DNA from: Clostridiaceae bacterium
GTDB taxonomy: Bacteria; Bacillota; Clostridia; Oscillospirales; Acutalibacteraceae
Reading direction: 5' to 3'
DNA length: 9,905 nt
Assembly: GCA_904501875.1 (NCBI GenBank)
Contig: CAJGCQ010000037.1
Location: 1-9,905 of the forward strand
The translations under genes and the position numbers were made by a program. How positions within the stretch are numbered: position 1 is the stretch's first letter; every line of letters begins with the position of its first letter. The notes beneath the pieces were generated by a model. The model worked only from the letters and a program-made list of their open reading frames with translations, searched no databases and was not told the DNA's origin. Below, in pieces: positions 6,511 to 9,905 of this stretch.

Positions 6511-6630
6511 ATTAATAATGAATAGTGAATAATGAATAATGAAAAATGAAGAATTAATGAGTGCTTACAGCACGAATTTTAAATATGTCGGCGGAGCCGA
6601 CACCGAAATTATTCATTATTCATTTTATTA
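6511..6630. repeat. Heptanucleotide tandem repeat with nested palindromes (MITE-like)
   Basis: It starts with five tandem 7-mers (6514-6548): AATAATG, AATAGTG, AATAATG, AATAATG, AAAAATG. TGAATAATGAATAAT (6526-6540) is repeated inverted and perfect at 6608-6622, 15 bp. Between these arms are two small hairpins: GTGCT/AGCAC (6561-6573) and TGTCGGC/GCCGACA (6586-6602). The right arm runs into the stop codon of the FkbM gene at 6630-6628. No protein is encoded. It fills the gap between the convergent rnpB and FkbM genes and may terminate both. The structure is typical of small dispersed intergenic elements; copy number cannot be judged from one window. Confidence 0.7.
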
Positions 6631-7659
6631 TATGAAATAATAATTCGTATCCCATGCGGGGACAGAGGGGAAATGGCGTAAATATAGCTTATAATCGTCC
6701 CGTATCTTAAAAACCGCCTCGGGTAAATAGAATAAATCCTCGTTTCGGTGGTAGCAGGCAAGCTGTATTTTCGGTCTGTATTTTAAAATCGTGCTTTTGG
6801 CCCCCGCAATCATCTTTGCCTCGCCGCCCTCAACATCTGCCTTAATAAAGGTGGCGCCCTCCCGAGCGATTTCGTCCACGGTTACGGACGAAATTTCTAA
6901 ACCCTCGCCGAGGCTTGAATTTCTGCCGCCCCGCATAGCAAAAGCTTCGGTCCCGCTTTTGTCGGACACACAGGCATTTATCGCTCTGAAATTTTTTAAT
7001 TTCTCGGTGTTAGCACAAAGCTTTTTAAAGCTTTTTTTGTCGGGCTCTACGGCGGTAATGGAGCTATAGCCTTTTACCCTGGAAATAAAATCGGATACGG
7101 TATCACCCGTATATGCGCCCAGGTCAATATAGTTTTCGCTGTCGTTAAGCTTTAAGAATGTGTTGTAAGGCTCGTCCTCACTCACCTCGCATTTAGAGAG
7201 AAAATTGAGTCTTCCGCTTAATTTATAGCGTATTATACATTCAAATGTTTCCCTTGATTTTTCGTCCGCGAGGCGGGAATAAATGCGTTCCAAGGCTTCT
7301 TTGTTGCTTTGGGCGTATTCGCTGTTAAAAAGTCCCCCGCCGTATACGGGCACATCAGGGGCGTAAAGCTCCTGCCGGGCGGAAATTTTTTTGATGTTCT
7401 CTAACACTTCGGGACGGGAACTTCCAAAGCACAAAAGTACTATCATTTCTCCGAATTTTTCTTTTAGCTCCGAATAAGAGGAAAGCTTAAATCCGTGAAA
7501 AAATTTTTCCCGCACAAAACCGTCGGTTGCGAAAACGCCCGAAATTTCAATGCCGTAAGCCTTTAGCACATCTATTATTTTATCTGCCCCGTTGCCCATA
7601 CCGTAAAGTACAATAGGCTTTTTCACGGTCTGTAAATAGCGCCATAAATCCTGTTCCAT
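6628..7659 (-). CDS. FkbM-family SAM-dependent methyltransferase with N-terminal Rossmann-like domain
   Basis: 343 residues in two parts. Residues 15-110 look like a nucleotide-binding Rossmann-type domain beginning PIVLYGMGNGADKII with the GxGxxA turn at 20-25. Residues about 170-300 are the FkbM methyltransferase domain: SAM motif I YIDLGAYTGDTV (177-188), the acidic ITAVEPD (201-207), SVTVDEI (258-264) and FIKADVEGGEAKMIAGA (271-287), which is the family signature. FkbM enzymes usually O-methylate sugars or polyketide hydroxyls, and this two-part form is common near glycan genes of Firmicutes. The ATG at 7659-7657 follows AAGGTGA. No glycosyltransferase or other glycan gene is adjacent, so the substrate is unknown. 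Its end overlaps the repeat element. Confidence 0.85.
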   Translation of the reverse strand: MEQDLWRYLQTVKKPIVLYGMGNGADKIIDVLKAYGIEISGVFATDGFVREKFFHGFKLSSYSELKEKFGEMIVLLCFGSSRPEVLENIKKISARQELYAPDVPVYGGGLFNSEYAQSNKEALERIYSRLADEKSRETFECIIRYKLSGRLNFLSKCEVSEDEPYNTFLKLNDSENYIDLGAYTGDTVSDFISRVKGYSSITAVEPDKKSFKKLCANTEKLKNFRAINACVSDKSGTEAFAMRGGRNSSLGEGLEISSVTVDEIAREGATFIKADVEGGEAKMIAGAKSTILKYRPKIQLACYHRNEDLFYLPEAVFKIRDDYKLYLRHFPSVPAWDTNYYFI

Positions 7660-7675
7660 ACAATCACCTTAAATG

Positions 7676-7704
7676 ATTATATATTTTTTTGTTGTATTTT
7701 ACAA
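7676..7704 (-). promoter_or_regulatory. SigA promoter of the FkbM gene
   Basis: On the minus strand: TTGTAA (7704-7699), a 17-base spacer and a perfect TATAAT (7681-7676). The start would be at about 7669, giving a leader of only about 10 bases with the AAGGTGA ribosome site (7670-7664) at its very 5' end. Confidence 0.7.
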
Positions 7705-7744
7705 TGTTTAAATGAATAAAGATATAGCAATTTTATCCTGATTG

Positions 7745-7753
7745 TGTTATAAT
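7745..7753 (+). promoter_or_regulatory. Extended -10 promoter of rhaB
   Basis: TGTTATAAT (7745-7753) is a perfect TATAAT with the TG extension. The hexamer 17 bases upstream (TAGCAA, 7725-7730) is a poor -35, as expected for an extended -10 promoter, which often relies on an activator. No operator was recognised. Confidence 0.65.
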
Positions 7754-7767
7754 TGAAAAAAATGCAC

Positions 7768-7772
7768 GGAGG
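7768..7772 (+). promoter_or_regulatory. Ribosome binding site that fixes the rhaB start
   Basis: GGAGG seven bases before the ATG at 7780. Longer in-frame starts (TTG at 7753, ATG at 7762) lie in the -10 box or upstream of this site, so 7780 is the credible start. Confidence 0.88.
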
Positions 7773-7779
7773 CAATATT

Positions 7780-9252
7780 ATGAAAAGAGTGCTATCCTTT
7801 GATTTCGGTGCATCCAGCGGCAGGGCGATGCTGGCAGAGCTGCAAGACGGCAAAATTGATATGAAGGAAATTCACCGCTTCAGTAACGATACCGTTATTG
7901 TGAACGGGACTATGTATTGGGATATTTTAAGGCTGTTTTTCGAGATTAAAACAGGCATTACAAAGGCGGTGAGCGAGGGCGGCTTTGACGCTATCGGAAT
8001 TGATACCTGGGGTGTGGATTTCGGGCTTATAGATAAGCACGGCAAGCTTATAGGCAATCCCGTCCACTACCGTGATGTCAGGACCGAGGGCATTGCCGAG
8101 GAAATTGCGGACACCGTTTCAAAAAGCGAGCTTTACAAAAGAACGGGTACACAGCATATGCGGTTTAACACCCTGTTCCAGCTTATGTACCTTAAAAATC
8201 ACGAGCCCGAGCAGTTAGAGAACGCTGAAAAAATGCTTCTTATTCCTGATTTGTTCGCCTATATGCTTACAGGCGAAATAAGGGCGGAGGCGAGCATAGT
8301 TTCCACCACCAATATGTTCGACCCCTATAAAAAGGACTGGGATTTTGAGCTGATAAATAAGTTAGGTCTTAAAAAAAGCCTTTTCCCGCAGGTCATCCCC
8401 GCAGGGGAGACCTACGGTATGCTCTCTAATGAGATTTGCGAGGAACTCGGTTGTAAAAAGGTTCCCGTTATTGCGGTGAACGAGCACGATACCGCCTCTG
8501 CCGTGGTTGCAACACCCAGCCTTACCGACGATTTTGTTTACATAAGCTGCGGCACTTGGAGCCTTTTCGGTATTGAGTCCAAAGACCCGATTATCACCAA
8601 GGAGGCCGAGGAATTAAACTTTACCAACGAGGGCGGCTATAAGGGCACGGTTCGTTTCCTTAAAAATATTATGGGACTTTGGCTTATTCAGGAATCCCGC
8701 CGTCAATTTAGGCGTGAGGGTGACGAGGTCGGCTTCGATACACTTGAAAAAGAGGCGCTTTCAGCAGAACCCTTTAAGTGCTTTATTGATGTTGACGACC
8801 CCGCATTTGAAACTGCGGGAAATCTTCCCCAAAGGGTGGTGGAATACTGCCGTAAAACAGGGCAGTATGTACCGCAAAACCGTGCCGAAATAATGCGCTG
8901 TATCTATCAAAGCCTTGCGATGAAGTATAAATACACCTTTAATATGTTGTCGAAAATGGGGCAAAAGGAATACTGCCGCATTAACATTTTGGGTGGCGGC
9001 ATTAAGGACAGACTGCTCTGCCAAATGGCGGCGGATGCCTGCGACGCCGAGGTTTTGGCGGGGCCCTCCGAGGCGACGGTTATGGGCAACATTGCCGTTT
9101 GCTTTGACTCCTTAGGTGAAATAGACGGCTTTGAGGGAATAAGAAAGGCTGTTTCCGAGTCAACCGAGCTTAAGCGTTATGAGCCTAAGGAAAACGGGGC
9201 TTGGGAAAAGGCTTATGAGGATTATTTGAAGGCCATAAAGCACAATTTGTAA
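7780..9252 (+). CDS. rhaB: Rhamnulokinase (FGGY family)
   Basis: A 490-residue carbohydrate kinase that phosphorylates L-rhamnulose at O1 in L-rhamnose breakdown. Motifs: the N-terminal phosphate loop SFDFGASSGR (6-15), IDTWGVDFGLID (74-85), VHYRDVRT (95-102), the catalytic-base region NEHDTASA (234-241, Asp237), SCGTWSLFGIE (256-266), NEGGYKGT followed by LKNIMGLWLIQE, and the ATP-site GGG (405-407). The GTWSL and NEGG..RxLKNIMGLW blocks are characteristic of rhamnulokinases within FGGY; L-fuculokinase or another deoxyketose kinase is the main alternative. The more usual QN after the GGG is KD here. No rhamnose isomerase or aldolase gene is adjacent in the window. The last codons (HNL-stop) lie inside a heptad repeat that continues past the gene. 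Confidence 0.9.
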   Translation: MKRVLSFDFGASSGRAMLAELQDGKIDMKEIHRFSNDTVIVNGTMYWDILRLFFEIKTGITKAVSEGGFDAIGIDTWGVDFGLIDKHGKLIGNPVHYRDVRTEGIAEEIADTVSKSELYKRTGTQHMRFNTLFQLMYLKNHEPEQLENAEKMLLIPDLFAYMLTGEIRAEASIVSTTNMFDPYKKDWDFELINKLGLKKSLFPQVIPAGETYGMLSNEICEELGCKKVPVIAVNEHDTASAVVATPSLTDDFVYISCGTWSLFGIESKDPIITKEAEELNFTNEGGYKGTVRFLKNIMGLWLIQESRRQFRREGDEVGFDTLEKEALSAEPFKCFIDVDDPAFETAGNLPQRVVEYCRKTGQYVPQNRAEIMRCIYQSLAMKYKYTFNMLSKMGQKEYCRINILGGGIKDRLLCQMAADACDAEVLAGPSEATVMGNIAVCFDSLGEIDGFEGIRKAVSESTELKRYEPKENGAWEKAYEDYLKAIKHNL

Positions 9253-9267
9253 TGCGTAATTTGTAAT
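9244..9267. repeat. Heptad direct repeat overlapping the end of rhaB
   Basis: AATTTGTAAT occurs at 9244-9253 and again at 9258-9267, with a period of 14. Read as 7-mers this is AATTTGT, AATGCGT, AATTTGT. The first unit encodes the last residues and stop of rhaB. The AATnnnn pattern matches the 7-mer array at 6514-6548. Confidence 0.6.
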
Positions 9268-9268
9268 T

Positions 9269-9290
9269 GGGACGGCGCTCGCACCGTCCC
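9269..9290 (+). terminator. Terminator-like hairpin after rhaB
   Basis: GGGACGG (9269-9275) pairs perfectly with CCGTCCC (9284-9290) around an 8-base loop. The tail GTTTAATATTTT is T-rich but interrupted, so termination may be modest. It stands 16 bases past the rhaB stop, directly after the heptad repeats. Confidence 0.65.
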
Positions 9291-9344
9291 GTTTAATATT
9301 TTATGACGGTTAAGGATATAAGGTTAATTTAAAGTATTTTTCGG

Positions 9345-9373
9345 TTGCAATAGGAGTAAAAGGGTGATATAAT
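9345..9373 (+). promoter_or_regulatory. SigA promoter of the cobalamin-controlled operon
   Basis: TTGCAA (9345-9350), a 17-base spacer and a perfect TATAAT (9368-9373) with a TG extension at 9365-9366. The start is expected at about 9379-9380, exactly where the closing helix of the riboswitch begins. Confidence 0.78.
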
Positions 9374-9374
9374 T

Positions 9375-9541
9375 TTTCTGTCATTTAGGGGAAACAGGTG
9401 AAAATCCTGTACGGGCCCGCCGCCGTAAGGCACGCAAAAACCGTCTCTGCCCGATTACCGCAAATCGGGGACAAGCCATTGGGATTTTTCCTGAGAAGGC
9501 GAGGCGATAAGTGCCGAAGTCGAAATATCTGTATGACAAAA
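9375..9541 (+). ncRNA. Cobalamin (vitamin B12) riboswitch
   Basis: It contains the core cobalamin aptamer pattern: GGGGAAACAGGTGAAAATCC (9388-9407), then CCCGCCGCCGTAA (9416-9428), then a GGCGATAAGTGCC arm and a divergent B12 box AAGTCGAAATATCTG (9517-9531). ACAGG/CCTGT (9394-9410) forms a 5-bp hairpin. CCCGATT/AATCGGG (9450-9469) forms a peripheral arm. TGTCAT (9379-9384) pairs with ATGACA (9533-9538) as the closing helix, extended by T-A pairs. No terminator with a U tract lies between the aptamer and the gene, so control of translation is more likely than attenuation. Such riboswitches normally switch off B12 uptake or synthesis genes when B12 is plentiful. Confidence 0.88.
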
Positions 9542-9580
9542 GCCTTTTATTATGACTGCGAGCGCCGGTTTAAAGGGTAA

Positions 9581-9602
9581 TTAAATTCAAGGAGAAATTT
9601 AA
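9581..9602 (+). promoter_or_regulatory. Possible Shine-Dalgarno hairpin of the riboswitch leader
   Basis: TTAAATT (9581-9587) can pair with AATTTAA (9596-9602), leaving the ribosome site in the loop CAAGGAGA just before the ATG at 9604. The AT-only stem is weak. Separately, AGGAGAAA (9590-9597) can pair with TTTTTCCT inside the aptamer (9485-9492) with one G-U, which would hide the site. Which form ligand binding favours is not known. Confidence 0.35.
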
Positions 9603-9603
9603 A

Positions 9604-9905
9604 ATGAAAAAGACAGTATTATTCAAATCGCTGTCGCTCTCCGTTTGTATCGTGCTTATTGCGGTAACAGCACTCTTTACAACCGGTTGCAACGACAGCA
9701 AGACAACCTCGGCACCTTCTGGGACACAAGTATCCTCACAGACTGTGGAGTTTACCTTCAAGGTGACCGATGCTGACGGCTTGGAAACCGATTTTACAAT
9801 CAGCACCGATAAAAAGACGGTGGGCGAGGCTCTGCTTGAGGAAAACCTCATAGCGGGAGACGACGGCAAGTACGGACTCTATGTAAAAACCGTAAACGGA
9901 GTCAC
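9604..9905 (+). CDS. DUF4430 (transcobalamin-like) lipoprotein, 3' end missing
   Basis: The first 100 codons are visible and the frame is still open at the window edge. ATG at 9604 follows AAGGAG (9589-9594). A basic start MKKTVLFK, a hydrophobic stretch and the lipobox TTGC with Cys29 mark a lipoprotein. A Ser/Thr-rich linker (30-46) follows. From about residue 47, VEFTFKVTDADGLETDFTIS, KKTVGEALLEENLIAG and DGKYGLYVKTVNGV match the start of DUF4430, a domain related to the C-terminal beta-domain of transcobalamin. Its position just behind a cobalamin riboswitch supports a role as a surface B12-binding or B12-delivery protein. In related genomes an ECF-type B12 importer often follows, which cannot be seen here. 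The domain is clear; the ligand is inferred. Confidence 0.85.
   Translation, partial: MKKTVLFKSLSLSVCIVLIAVTALFTTGCNDSKTTSAPSGTQVSSQTVEFTFKVTDADGLETDFTISTDKKTVGEALLEENLIAGDDGKYGLYVKTVNGV

Noticed and set aside
6514..6548. CRISPR-like array
   Set aside because: The units are 7 bases with no spacers and form part of a palindrome, so this is a simple tandem repeat, not a CRISPR.
6628..7659. Sugar nucleotide epimerase, because of the N-terminal GxGxxA turn
   Set aside because: The N-terminal fold lacks YxxxK, and the C-terminal half carries the full FkbM methyltransferase signature.
7753..7779. Longer start of rhaB (TTG at 7753 or ATG at 7762)
   Set aside because: These codons overlap the -10 box or precede the GGAGG site, and the family begins at the MKRVLSFDFG residues encoded from 7780.
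9398..9580. Open frame of 60 codons on the plus strand
   Set aside because: It lies inside the cobalamin riboswitch, whose conserved bases explain the sequence, and it lacks a ribosome site.

Overview
The window looks like chromosome from a Gram-positive Clostridia-type (Firmicutes) bacterium, most likely an Oscillospiraceae/Ruminococcaceae-like anaerobe. The signs are moderate GC, strong GGAGG-type ribosome sites, SigA promoters of TTGACA/TATAAT type, two lipoproteins with lipoboxes, a type A RNase P RNA, a SecA with a SEC-C zinc tail, and palindromic AT-rich intergenic repeats. The taxonomic guess is inference from style and gene families, not from a search.

Layout. Positions 1-98 (minus) hold the N-terminus of a cut-off membrane-anchored protein. 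Positions 99-337 hold no gene but three consecutive inverted repeats, the last a strong terminator. Positions 338-1143 (minus) hold a two-gene operon: a small NusG domain II membrane protein, then a Gx/Hpre_diP_synt_I-type integral membrane protein. Facing away from it is a plus-strand operon: a lipoprotein FAD:protein FMN transferase (apbE, 1228-2178) followed 12 bases later by secA (2191-4923). A long palindrome (4925-5012) closes that operon. Next comes a PRK06851-type P-loop ATPase (5022-6095, minus), divergent from the RNase P RNA gene rnpB (about 6174-6505, plus). A heptanucleotide-repeat/palindrome element (6511-6630) separates rnpB from an FkbM-family methyltransferase (6628-7659, minus). 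Divergent from that is rhamnulokinase (rhaB, 7780-9252, plus). The right end carries a short hairpin, a promoter, a cobalamin riboswitch (about 9375-9541) and the first 100 codons of a DUF4430 lipoprotein cut by the window edge.

How the genes relate. The NusG-II protein, the Gx membrane protein and ApbE resemble the EetA/EetB/FmnB part of the flavin-based extracellular electron transfer locus described in Listeria. No FMN-carrying substrate, NDH-2 or quinone gene is visible here, so the module's substrate is open. Both divergent promoter regions at 1169-1228 and 6117-6173 appear to use overlapping back-to-back -35 boxes. The cobalamin riboswitch and the DUF4430 (transcobalamin-like) lipoprotein suggest vitamin B12 capture controlled by B12 status.

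No clearly new large system is visible; much of the window is housekeeping. The observations most worth following are the compact flavinylation module with a possibly leaderless apbE, the heptad-plus-hairpin repeat family that seems to form the end of rhaB, the decayed second P-loop in the PRK06851 protein, and the riboswitch leader with its possible Shine-Dalgarno masking.
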